A stretch of 64,000 nt of DNA from Trichoplax adhaerens. Its lineage: Eukaryota; Placozoa; Uniplacotomia; Trichoplacea; Trichoplacidae. This document shows positions 1 through 14,890 of this stretch, in pieces. The stretch spans positions 372,545 to 436,544 of the forward strand of contig NW_002060943.1 of assembly GCF_000150275.1 (NCBI RefSeq), written 5' to 3'. Position 1 is the stretch's first letter. Every line of letters begins with the position of its first letter. A model generated the notes under the pieces. It saw only the letters and a program-made list of their open reading frames with translations. It did no database searches and was not told where the DNA came from. The translations under genes and the position numbers were made by a program.

Positions 1-935
1 TGGATTTAGCGAAACATCTTCGTTGCATCATTAGGGATAATCCATGTTAACCTTGCCCAACTACTATATCACAGCATTTGAATAGCAAGAAATTCTATGC
101 AATCTGGTTTATAAACAATGTAATATTCTGACGGCCGAAATAGAATTGATACCTATATCGTTAACGATTTTTTGTTTCTAATATCATAATGGATTACACT
201 TACTAGTCAGTAATGATCTAGTAATGTTATCTACATGATGACGATGTGTGGCACACGTTAAGTAACAATATGCAAAAGTGCCATGTCCTTGTATTTAATA
301 ATTTTTATTATTAACTGATGTATCTATGCTGTACCAGTCTTGATGCCAATTTCTAAAACAAGAGTGCACTCGCATAATAGTGCACAATTATGATAAAAGA
401 TAGTAGCTACATCGCTGATGTACACTTCGACAGTAGCTTTAAATAGTTATTTTTTATTCATTTTTGTCACAAATCTCTGTACAAATTATTGCCGAATAGC
501 CCTGAAGCCCTATCACGTCTATCGAGAGTTAGTATATTTATTAATGAGTATTATACAGTCATTTTCAATGTAATCGTATTAACAGGTTATTGCATCGCTT
601 GCAATTAAAAGTGCGGTGAGCTCTGTTTTTTGTCGTTTCGTTAGTATCCGTAGTCCTGAGCAATTGTTTTACTGTTTGAATAGTATTTCATGATTTGGAA
701 TGATTATCTTTAAAAAATATCAATTGCCTTGGATTTTGATGGCGTTCTTTCTAATAATATTCCACCATCTCGTGAACTTCTCCTATAGTTTTTCTTTAAC
801 GACGACTTTGCCACGGTGGTATTTGTAGAGTTATTCTTAGGAGTATTTCTTTCACCCTAAATAATGTTAATGAATAATCAAATAAAGTTAAACATTAACT
901 TACGTATCAAACTATTACAATCTTCAACTGCATCA
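1..935. other. Non-coding flank downstream of ANKRD42-like gene
   Basis: AT-rich sequence beyond the stop codon of the minus-strand ankyrin gene. It probably includes that gene's 3' UTR. I see no exon with splice signals, RNA gene or repeat in it. Confidence 0.5.
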
Positions 936-3996
<3,061 letters not shown>

Positions 3997-4889
3997 ATTC
4001 TGTTCACAGTAGTTGTGTAATTATCCTAAAAATCCAATGCGAATGGGCTGAATTTAAGTTATGAAAAACAGGTAGCGACTTTATCGTCATTGCGATGAGA
4101 ATATTATAGAGTCATCCAATTTTAAATTTTATGACACGATTTGCATACTATCAAGAGCGATATCTCGACTTGTACCACTTACTTAAGTTACAAAAAAATT
4201 CAATGGCCAAGAATATAGTAATAAGGTAGGGTTTTATGCTTTTCTCTTGCAATAATTGAGACTTTGGCACTGTTAATTTAAGACTCGTCTATAAATGAGT
4301 AAAGATTCACTTTTGTTAATAAAATAATTAGGTACAATAAATTGAGTATCGAACGTCAAGATGTAAAAAATGTTGAATCAATTTAGAGCTGATTTGCGTT
4401 TATGATGTAGTATATAAAATTTATTTTATTTATAATTTACTCTACGCTCGTATGTTACAATATGTCAATATTACAATCGAGCGAGATGCACCCTACAATG
4501 TTTATAATCTAAGTATTCGACAGTATTTGTATGGATTGGCGATATATCATGTAATCAAGATGTTTAATATCATTTCCCATTCAAAAAGCAATACTGGATG
4601 ATATTTTGATTGTTGATGGCTACGTTACAGCTTTGTGTTGACTACGTTACCTACTGCTGTCATAGCCCGATAGATGGTTTGTTATTTTAATGGCGGAATA
4701 GTCATAATTAATCAAGCTATCCTTTGATGATAGCTCTTGGTACATACCGCATATCAGAGTTTGTAAAATGCTGCAATGTGTCAAGTTTATAACCCACTAA
4801 TTTCCATGATAAGTCTAGGCGATGATAACGCAAGCATCAATCAAGAAGAAATTTATTTTTCTGTATTATAATATGACTTATCTCCGGAA

Positions 4890-5520
4890 TAGTATACTGT
4901 ATCAGTTTATTGCTATACTGCCATAGTATACAGTACACTAGTATGCTATGTTCTACACAAGATGGACTAGCAATTCTACCATGTCTAATTGTCCATCGCT
5001 ATAATCTCTACTGTATAAAGAGGCGAAGGGTTTGCAATCGGTTTGACTAATTGGAATTTGTTACCATAGTTACGCCGGCGACTACTGTGCTGTATTCCAG
5101 GAGAGAGGGACACAGTACCGTACTTACAGTACAGTACAGTACTGTACTGTAGATCAGTTACTACTGCCGTAATACGTGGTGTACAGTACTGCATACAGTA
5201 GTGTCTATTGGAGTATAATAATGATATCTTTCTTTGAATAGCACAACGAAGAGAGAGAAAGACGTGTTCTACGTTATTTGCTCTTGCACTAGTGGATAGC
5301 GAAATTGATCGCTTGGAAAATGTCCTCCAAGCAAGCTGGCTTGCATCGTTGGACAGTACAGAGTACTGTAGTGTACAGTATACAGTACTGTAAGACTGCA
5401 GTCGTCCATGCAACGGGTGAATTGACTTGTCGGCTGAGCTGTCTCGACAAGGGCCCCAATCACGGCGTACCATACAGTACACTACGTCACTATTGGCGTA
5501 GTCACCCGTTGCTGTAGTGG
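4890..5520. repeat. GTAC palindrome cluster 1
   Basis: Dense short elements with a palindromic GTAC core, such as TACAGTACAGTACAGTACTG near 5125-5150 and further copies near 4900-4945, 5180-5200, 5357-5395 and 5470-5485. The motif reads the same on both strands, so it produces overlapping open frames in both directions. It lies between the two divergent gene starts. Confidence 0.8.
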
Positions 5521-5583
5521 TGATACTTGAAAGCATTCTGTCAGTACTAGACACAGTATGGCCTAGGTGCGAGAAATGGACAC

Positions 5584-5831
5584 TGACTCACTTTTGATCG
5601 ATGGTTTGACATAGTGACGCGATCCACATACAGAATGACCTAGTGACCCACCCACCAATCAGCTTTCTCCGTGTTTGAGTAAGCCCCACGTCAGCGATGT
5701 AGCGTCAGTGGAGAGTGGGAACGTGCCAAGAGTGAGTGAGTCGCAGATTTGAGTGACCCTCTACCCCACCCCACCCTACGTCGGGCGTGTAGCGTCATCG
5801 AGAGTGTGAGTGAGTCAGAGTGAGTGACTCA
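5584..5831. promoter_or_regulatory. AP-1-type sites in duplicated GC-richer block
   Basis: TGACTCA occurs at 5584-5590, TGAGTCA at 5811-5817 and TGACTCA at 5825-5831. All three match the 7-bp AP-1 (bZIP Fos/Jun) consensus. They lie about 350-590 bp upstream of the calpain start, in a block containing two diverged copies of a segment with CCCACGTC/CCTACGTC, TGTAGCGTCA and GTGAGTGAGTC. Function is inferred from the consensus only. Confidence 0.35.
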
Positions 5832-5834
5832 AGG

Positions 5835-5862
5835 ATTAATTAATTAATTAATTAATTAATTG
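5835..5862. repeat. TAAT microsatellite
   Basis: About seven tandem TAAT tetramers, about 310 bp upstream of the calpain start codon. Confidence 0.9.
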
Positions 5863-6174
5863 CAAGTGTCGAATGGCTGGAGGACAGCTGGATCAACTCC
5901 ACTTTTAAATCTACTCCTATGAACTTGGACGAAAGATAATCCATTTCTTGTTGCCTTTTTGATTGGATAAAGTAGCCTAGTGTATCAACGAATCAATCAT
6001 TAAAATAGTAATCTATTCAATTCATTAATATCCATCTTGATACTGCTATTATTATTGGATCAACGACAAAGACCCAGCGTAGAAAACGATTCAAGAACTG
6101 TCATTGGTGTCGTCGACGATCTTGATATTTTAGTGAATGTTGGTGGTTTAGCTTAGTCACAGACTGATTGAATC

Positions 6175-9100
6175 ATGTTCAAAGCAGGTTATACTGCATA
6201 TTTAGGGCAAAATTATACCGAATTAAAGAAAAAAGCCAAAGAAAGTGGTAAACCTTTTGCTGATGCTGAATTTCCTGCTGATCGAAGTAGTTTATTCGTG
6301 TCCAAAGATAAACAAGTATCAGGACCATTGGAATGGAAACGACCTACGGTAAGGATCAACATGCAAGCAAATAAATCCACCCATCATCATCCATCATCCA
6401 CTGACTGGAGTCGTTACTTTTATCTGTATTCATTCTTTGATATTGTAACTATTTCTAGGTTGATAAGTAAGACAGCTCGAAATAGATATTGCAATCTGTT
6501 CATTGCAACATATTTTAAGGAGTGGTTGTTGTTATTTCCTTCGACTGTATTTGCACTATCCTTAAATTGGCATCAAACAACTTGACACGCTTTGTTGTTA
6601 TACGTATACGCATTACTTTTTGCTAGGATAGAAAGTTCCCTTTATCGACGGCATAATCGACGTGTCATAAAATATAGATAGAACAAGGAGTTAATGTAAT
6701 TTAATAATTAATGAATTGTCGCCCTGCCCAATATAAATGGATAAAAATGATGATACTCTTTTAGACAACGTATTCATCGATCATCAAGTCAACTTACAAT
6801 ACATCGTAGGCATCGTCAATTGATGTAGAAAAAACTTTTACCTATTAATACCTGAACAAGCAGTTAATGTAATTTAATAATAAATTAATTGTCGTCCTAC
6901 TCCATAGACGCGTAAATGGATAAAATGATACTCTTTTTTTAGAGAACGTATTCATCGATCACCAAGTCAAATTACAATACATCGTAGGCATCGTCAATGG
7001 GTGTAGAAAAACTTTTCTTTTTTACTTGTGAATACCTTTACTTTAATAGATGCTTGTATTTTTGATGGCATTATACAATTGGCGATAATAGGTACTTGTA
7101 CCAATAGTTTCAAGATACAAAAAATCATCAATTGATCAAAAGTTGTATCTAGTTTTCAACTTCCTGTTTACTCGGTAGCATATTTCATTTCTCATCACTT
7201 TTTGTACGGAGATGATGATTCATCTTGATCACAATCTACGTAATTGTACAGTAGTAAAGCGATTGGATCCTTTTTACTAGCACGTATTCAAGACTAGACT
7301 TGCAATTTCCTACTCTACTTATCAACAATTTCACTTTGTAATGATCATACGCGTACATAATAACAACTGGGAATAATATTAATTATTATCAAAAAGAAAA
7401 GTGATCGATGACCGATAATGACCAGTTAGTGGTAATGTAGGTACCCTATCACGTATTTTATGATTATCAGTTAGGTAATGAAATGACAAAATAGTAACCA
7501 AACGCTAAAACGGCTTTTATTGTTTATTTAATATATTATTTAATCCGGATACCATGCATACTCAGAGACGACACAACGGAGTCTAATTTTCTATCCGATT
7601 TACAGTCACAGTCAACTTCATCTATCTACTGTACTTTTTTTACAATGTTAATGTATCAAAGTAAATCATGAATGTTAATAATAGAAATGTTAGATTGGTG
7701 TATGATGATGCAGTATGACTGTTTGAGTATTCAAGAAGAAACTAGGATAACCAACTTGTATCACCTATACTCTACTGTCTTATCATGAACGATTGTGGCT
7801 GAAAAAGGGTCTGATATTGAATTTCAGCTTGACTTCCAAATAAATATTGAGCTTTTTTAATAGATTAAATAGCGGTCTGTATGCCTTAGGCATAGGTAGA
7901 CAAAAGTAACTAATCCTGAATAGGAATTTTTATTTCACTATCAATCTTATTAATACTGCTCTTAACCTCTATAGACTAAATAAGGTTAACATAATCTTCG
8001 AATCAAATCTCAAGTAATTTGACACTTTGCAACGTCAATGCTATATCTTATAGCTTCTTACTCCTTGAACACTGTAGATTGATTCTTCTTAGTGCTATCG
8101 TCAATTTTCTACAATATGACTCCAGCATACCGGTAAATGAAGGTGTACATGGCTACACTCTAATTTTAATCGCTTTTAGCAGACCATGACAGGAAAAAAA
8201 AATATTAATAAGACAATTTTATGAAAAAAGAGTAAACCTTTCAACAGAAATGCTGCTATTTTACCGTCATTTTCTATGCCTTATTTGACACCATCCTGTA
8301 TTACTTACTGATAGTATAATAATAATGTATGCATTAAATAATTATTTCGCTTAATATGTTATATTTCATGTCATGAATGATAGGAGATTACCGATAATCC
8401 AAAATTTTTTGTCGATGGTACCAGCCCTAGCGATGTAACCCAAGGCCATCTGGGTAATTGCTGGTTTGTGGCAGCATGTGCTTCGCTCTCGCAAGAGAAA
8501 TCACTCGTGAATAAAGTAATTCGATATGTTGGATTTATAGTATACCTAAATCTTTCCATTAGTAATAGTTCCTATTCACCGTACATACAGTACTTGTATA
8601 ATACTGTATAATTGATGAATATAAATAATTATTTTATTTTGTCTATTAATTCACTAGGTGATTCCTAACGTAGGTGAACAAGATTACGACACCAGCGATG
8701 GAGAACACAGTGGGATCGTCCATTTTCGTTTCTGGCGTTTCGGTGAATGGGTAGACGTTGTTATAGATGACCGTTTACCAATGGTAGATGGAAAACTTAT
8801 TTACGTGCATTCCAAGCAGAAAAATGAATTTTGGAGCGCATTGCTAGAGAAAGCTTATGCAAAGTATGTTCCCTGTTACATAGCTTACGTAACTTATGGA
8901 AATTAGTCATCAACGTTAATTACTGTTATGTATATTCAAAAACCAATTACTAATTATATAATGTGATCTCCCTTTAAAAACTGGTTCTATAGACCCAGCT
9001 TCAGTATAAAATTGGATACTTAATTGCTTGTATTCTTTGTTATAATCTTATTACGTGCATCTATCTTAGGCTCGCAGGCTCCTATGAATCATTAGAAGCC

Positions 9101-11718
9101 GGTAACACTGCCGATGCTCTCGTTGACTTTACTGGTGGTATTGCGGAGACAATAAAAATGGATGGGGAAGATTACTCGGATGATAATAACCGCGATCAAT
9201 TGTTTAAATTAATGGATAAATCTATGGATCGTCATGCGCTTATATGTTGCTCTATTAGGGTAAGTTTTTACACACCGAAATGGCGTAAGCTGCAGCTTAA
9301 AAATATAATCGGTAATCTTTGTAGGACACGTTATAGACAGTGTTACATAATCCTCCTAGATAAATAGCTTGATTTTTAATTTAAGACTCTAAATTATCAT
9401 ATTTCATATCTTAATAAATGCTAAGACGGCTGATCAAACGAAAAGAGAAGAAAGGACTGACATGGGTTTGATACTGTTACATGCTTATGGTGTGACAAAA
9501 GTCACAAATGTAGGTTTAAAGTCAAAATTTGAACTTCTGCTATAACAATCTGCTCTATCATTTGAATTTATTACTATCTCATGCCTTAATGATTTTATCT
9601 TTAATACATCCGACGTACGTGATATGATCTTAAATTTTTAAAACAGATAAATATTTTTGAAGTTCTTTAATGGATTAATATAATATGACATTTTATATTT
9701 TATTTTTATTCTTAGTTTAAATTAGGAGAAGGCTTGCGATCCTTTTTTCGATCTGAAAAGGTTCCTATGGTTCGCATGAGAAATCCATGGGGCAAAGGTG
9801 AATGGAAAGGTGCCTGGAGCGATGGGTATGTCTGCATAAAGTGATAATATTCTGCTACAAGTTATAATGAAATTCTATCATTTGCTTTTCCATCACATTT
9901 AAAACTCTACATGCAATAAGTAATAATTAATTAATCATAATGTATTAGTTCTGAAGAGTGGAACAGGGTCAAGAAATCTGAACGAGAAAAGGTTGGATTA
10001 ACATTTGAGGAGGATGGAGAATTTTGGTAAGCATAAATATCTCTGATTTGGCTATGTAACTGCACGGATGCTTTCGTGATTATTCATAAATGTAGCCTTA
10101 TCTTGATTTAAGAAAAAAAGTCTGATTTTATCCGTAAATTACTTGTTGAAAGTTGACAAAGTAAAATTGTGTACCATAGTATGTAAAAAGATTTAATTAA
10201 AATTTGTATTCTCCTTTCCAGGATGTCCTTTGAAGATTTTACGAAATACTACACCCATGTAACAATTTGTCGCGTTATCAACACTTCTTTTATGACTATT
10301 CATAAAATTTGGAAAGAATCCACTTTCCACGGATGTTGGTCCACGTCTGCCAATAGAGCGGGTGGTTGTATTAATAATCGGGCAACGTTTTTACAAAATC
10401 CACAGGTAAGATAGGACACTAAATTTCTATGATGCCATTTCTATGTTGATAGTAGAAATCACTGAAAAAGGTTAATAACAGCTATATTATATTGCCCACA
10501 GTACGCTTTCGATGTTACTGACGGAGAATACGGCACAACTGTGATAGCATTGATGCAGAAAGATAAACGATTAGAGAAACGCTCAGGTCATGGCGAAAAT
10601 CTAAGTATAGGCTATTATATTATGAAGGTATGGACTAAACTACTTAGGCCTCATCTTACGAATAATGCAATAATATACAGTTATGTTGCTAAGTCAGACT
10701 TATGATAATGAATTTCCTACTATAGGTTGCAGTAAATCGAAATTATCGACTACATACAGTAAATCCCAAAGCTGCTGATGTAACTTACAGCAATTCGAGA
10801 GAAGTTACTGGACGATTTGAACTGGAAGCAGGTAGATACGTTATTATTCCCAGCACCTTTCAGCCAGGAGAAGATGGTGAATTTTTGTTGCGGATGTATA
10901 CGGAAAATAGTGCTGGCGCAAAGTTAGTTAAACATTTTAGATGATTAGATCTTTCTAAATTTTAGTGAATTTACGTATTACTTTGGTGACCATAATTTGG
11001 AATTTTTGCTTTACGTAGAGAGCTAGTAAAGAGTTCTCCTACTGGCGGCGGTTTTTGTGGTTGTTTCAGCAAATCACCGGTAGCAATCGTTCAAATTGAT
11101 GCTATTGCAGCAAAGGATTTGAGTAAAAAAAATCGTAGCGGCGTTGGTTAGTCTTTCTCCTAAAGATAATTGCTTAATGAGCAAGTCGATCATCTCCCAC
11201 TCTTTATTTTACATGGTATAATTGTATTTTATAGGTGCTAGTCCGTATTGCATTATTAAATGTGGCAAAGAGTCAGTCAGAACTCCAGTTATCAAAGAAA
11301 CTTTGAATCCAAAATTTGATGCTTCGGCCATTTTTTATTTGCGTAATCCTAATTCTGCCAAAGCTGTAATCGAGGTATGGTTTATATCAGTTTGTAGTAA
11401 ATGATTTGCACCTTACCAAAGACGCGGGTATAGATGTAGATCGATAAAATCAGCTTGTTGCTTAAAATAAATTGTTACTCTCTGATAATAATCTAAGATA
11501 CAATGGCTATTTATATCTTCTAGATATGGAGTAAAGGTACTGTTATGGATTCTTTTATGGGAAAAGCCGAGATAGCAGTAGAATTGAATCGTAATAAAGT
11601 TTGTGATGATTTACCCTTGTTTTCGAATAAGAAGCCCAAGAAAAATGAACAGCCAGAAAAAGAACCTGGCACGTTATCAGTTAAAATTAATTGCTCAGAT
11701 AATCTTGAGGAATTATAA
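6175..11718 (+). CDS. CAPN5: Calpain-5/TRA-3-type cysteine protease, 13 exons
   Basis: Exons: 6175-6348, 8384-8515, 8658-8863, 9070-9259, 9426-9509, 9716-9825, 9949-10026, 10222-10405, 10502-10627, 10726-10922, 11019-11146, 11235-11374, 11524-11718. This gives 647 residues with every phase closed; human CAPN5 is about 640. The protease core (about 55-345) keeps the triad: Cys84 in GHLGNCWF, His253 in LLHAYGVT and Asn285 in MRNPWG. The calpain C2-like beta-sandwich domain follows (about 355-500, with CRVINTS, GGGCINN and [20 protein letters not shown]). A C-terminal C2 domain (about 520-640, with SPYCIIKCG and DSFMGKAEI) replaces the penta-EF hand, which marks the atypical CAPN5/6/TRA-3 class. 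Calpains are calcium-activated intracellular proteases. The glycine usually preceding the catalytic His is Leu here. The start is the first ATG, and intron 1 is 2 kb long. Confidence 0.95.
6682..7020. repeat. Two-copy tandem duplication in CAPN5 intron 1
   Basis: A unit of about 160-170 bp occurs at about 6682-6840 and again at about 6854-7020. Shared blocks include GTTAATGTAATTTAATAAT, ATGATACTCTTTT, ACGTATTCATCGATCA and ACAATACATCGTAGGCATCG. The copies differ by substitutions and small indels. No coding potential seen. Confidence 0.85.
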
Positions 11719-13599
11719 ATTATTCATTTACTTTCTGAATGTTGTTCTCATACCGTACCATATATTGGCAACAGTATAGTGAGATCGTTTAAAAAAATTA
11801 TTCGATCTGAGAATCTATAACTACCAAACTTTGAGGTGTCAATAGTTGCAGCATTTTGTCCTGTCACAGTTCCTAAATGAACTTTACTTACTCTTGGCCA
11901 AGTAATAGCGATTATGGTGTAATACTAACAAGACGTTGGAGTTATTTTTTGATTGCCTAAGGATACTATAAGTCTATTTAGTTCGCATCACACTTTAAGA
12001 TTGGTGTCTTGTATTGACTCTACGTCTTTGCTGGTGCTAAAAGGATACGATCGGCAAATGAAAGACTTGGTTTTTGTTGCTGCTACGTAAAATACTATTC
12101 GTTTACAGTATATGTCTTTTGATGAAGATTACCTTGATCAAGTCATGCTATTAATTAATTAATATACTTTGCTATTTACATCTATTTACTAAAAGTAAAT
12201 TATACTTCATTCTAATGCGTTTGTTTAAAGGATTACAATTATTTTCTATCATTTCCTTTGGTTACAATGATAAAGAGATGGGTATAGTAACGAGAGTTAA
12301 CGTAATTTGTCATACCATTTATAATCAAATGACATAATTTTGCTTGGTCAATGTTAAGAATGTTGCACATCTATGTAATGTATGTATTGCGTTTTAAGTT
12401 GGCATTGTCATCTTAACATTATTAACTGAGCCTCATCAATCAATAAATAGAATACAAACAGTCATCCTTTTTGAATTATTACAAACACTATAGCGAAGTG
12501 GACATAACAAATCATGCGTTTGCTCGTCAGTTTATGTTTATAGTGGCGATGGCATGGTTGAGTAATGGGTAGGTGGAATACCAGTTCACCTTTTGTATCT
12601 GAATGAGTTAGCTAGCTTGAAGATGAGATTCAAGGTATGCATCAGGTCCAGACGAATTTTGCAGTCCAAATGCGTCCGTACTGTATACTATACGAATGTA
12701 GATAGTCATTGGCATATGCAAAATCATTTCATAGTACAGTATTGTGTAAGCTACTTTTGAGCCTAGAGATGGAGGATGCCAAATTTTGCAAATCGTTGCA
12801 CATTTTATTTACGCCACAGCTTGCATATCTATTGTCATGGTCTTATCCTTGTATCATGGCTTTCATACTCCATACAGTACAGTACAGACTGTACCGTATA
12901 CCGAGTGTACAGCATGACACTTTTTTCGTTAGTGACATCATTTTTGCTGAAGATGAAGGTCTTATTACAGTTACAACTGTTCATGGTTTGTAAAAGTTTA
13001 CGGTACTCCAATTGTGTGAATCTGCCATGGGATCTCTATCGACAGTACTGTATATTGCAGAGTAGAATAATATTCTTATTTTTAGTACAGCAGAGTCCTG
13101 CATGGGTTGAGTCCAGTACAAGCTATTGGTGACATTATTTTTACTCGGTCTGTCCATTCATGGACAGTCCGTCCAGGACACATGTAGATTATTATAGAAG
13201 TCCCTGGAGATTATTGTTGCACTGTACAGTCCAAGTGACATTGGTTTTGCTCGAAATAGATGGCTTGCGTTCATCAGTTGAAATATTACTGGAACGATTG
13301 AGTGGCATGGCATGCATTTGAAGATCATTCATGTGATTTTTACATCATTTTAATTGTAGTTGAGTCGCTGCTAGAGTTGCTAACTTCTAGAAAAATTGCC
13401 ATTTTTTCGGTACCGTCGTCTATAGGTTTATACAACAAGTCTAGGACAATTTATGGCAGTAGCTGTGTAATGTAGTAGTACAGTATAGGATGAAAACAAT
13501 ATCAATGTCGATTTGATATTACGAGCGTAAAATGAATTGAATGCGGTAAATTATCCGGTTTGGTATATAGTACCGTGGACTACTAAATAATTGCTGGGA

Positions 13600-14520
13600 A
13601 GTATGTAAGGTAAGTAGTTGATGGCAGCACTGAGTAGAGAGAAAACGCCAACAAGGCAAAAATAATGTCATTGCTGGAGTGTACAGTGTACAGTACAAAA
13701 GGAAATCATTGCTGGTGCACAGTAAACGTGCTGTACAGTACTGTGTACTGTAAGTGGATTTTGTGCTAGTCTGGACATTATTTCAGTACCGCACACGTAT
13801 TCTAGTTCATGGGGGAGTTTTTTAATGCGCAGGCGTAATTAGGCACAATAATAACCTTGTGCATGAAAATGTTCATCACGTGGTACCCTGGCCACGTGAC
13901 GTACGTGATAAGTTATAAGTTATATATATAACCCTACTGGACATCATGTCCGACTGCCAATTCTGGTGATTGATTGCTACAGTACTGAACTAGATACTGT
14001 GCTAGTCTGGATATCCACGACTGCCAATTCTGATGATTGCTACAGTACTGTACTGTATTCAGGTCTACTTGCTGGGTAGTATGGAAGTAGTCGATGCCAG
14101 TACTGAGTAGAGAGAAAACGCCAACAAGGCAAAAATAATGTCACTGCTGGCCTGTACAGTGTACTGTACACTGTACACTGTACAATACAGTACAACAGGA
14201 AATCATCGCTGATGCAACGCAAATGTACTGTAACTGGATACTGTGCTAGTCTGGATATCATGTCCCACGACTGCCAATTCTGGTGATTGCTACAGTACTG
14301 TACTGTACTAAATACTTGCTGGGAAGTACAGTACAGTATGTAAGGAGTCGATGCCAGTACGGAGTAGAGAGAAAACGCCAACAAGGCAAAAATAATGTCA
14401 CTGCTGGAGTGTACACTGTACAGTCTACAATACAGCAGGAAATCATCGCTGTTGTACAGTAAATGTACTGTAACTGGATACTGTGCTGGTCTGGACATCA
14501 TGTCCCACGAGCAATTCTCG
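13600..14520. repeat. Degenerate ~240-257 bp tandem repeat with nested GTAC palindromes
   Basis: The unit carries the block GAGAAAACGCCAACAAGGC (plus AAAAATAATGTCA), then a GTAC palindrome, then AGGAAATCAT and CTGTGCTAGTCTGGA. The GAGTAGAG landmark starts at 13632, 14105 and 14362. The last two copies are 257 bp apart. The first gap is about twice the unit, with a partial copy in between (CTGCCAATTCTGGTGATTG at about 13955). The unique blocks are better conserved than the GTAC parts, which vary in length. Confidence 0.85.
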
Positions 14521-14681
14521 TGATTGCCACAGTACAGTACGGTGCGACACGGCACGGTACGGTACGGTACAGTACTGCCTTGACCTGACTCCGTACCTGT
14601 ACAGTACAGTACTGTAGCTGCAGTTGCGTCATTACTCTACTGTACAGTACAGTTGTACAATGTACAGTACAAGCTTGACTG

Positions 14682-14710
14682 GCGACGACAGTACTGAGTA
14701 CTGTCGTCGC
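14682..14710. repeat. Perfect 13-bp inverted repeat
   Basis: The arms 14682-14694 (GCGACGACAGTAC) and 14698-14710 are exact reverse complements separated by 3 bases. The outer part of each arm (GCGACGAC) is not GTAC repeat, so the symmetry extends beyond the motif. Confidence 0.9.
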
Positions 14711-14890
14711 AAACGCCCCATCCAGTACTGGACAACGCCTAGTGTTGAAGTACAGTGTACAGTGTACAGTACAACCATGAAGTCCAATCCACTTTATACG
14801 GTACCGTATTATTATACTGGGTCGACGAGATTCTCCATCATTCTTTACTGGACGTGGATTAGCAACTTTTTGGCTGATCTGGAGACCAAT

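Larger units (their letters stand above)
3997..6174. other. Divergent promoter region, ANKRD42 to CAPN5
   Basis: No gene seen. The region holds a GTAC palindrome cluster (about 4900-5520), a more GC-rich block with a degenerate internal duplication (about 5600-5830), three TGA(G/C)TCA sites and a TAAT microsatellite. Open frames across 4985-5554 are read-through of the palindromic repeats on both strands and match no family I know. Confidence 0.6.
12660..14780. repeat. GTAC palindrome cluster 2
   Basis: This is the longest cluster. There are many copies of GTACAGTAC/GTACTGTAC and variants, densest near 12870-12900, 13680-13750, 14145-14190, 14285-14335 and 14555-14780, including a GGTAC run near 14560-14575. 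It ends about 110 bp before the ATP6AP2 start codon. Confidence 0.85.
11719..14890. other. Intergenic, CAPN5 to ATP6AP2
   Basis: The first kilobase is AT-rich with nothing recognisable beyond a possible AATAAA poly(A) signal near 12442. From about 12660 to 14780 it is filled by the second and largest GTAC palindrome cluster and a degenerate tandem repeat. The open frames here are created by the repeats. Confidence 0.6.

Noticed and set aside
4985-5554. Overlapping open frames of up to 189 codons on both strands
   Set aside because: They run through GTAC palindrome repeats, which read similarly on both strands; composition is Tyr/Cys/Thr/Val-rich repeat translation with no domain.
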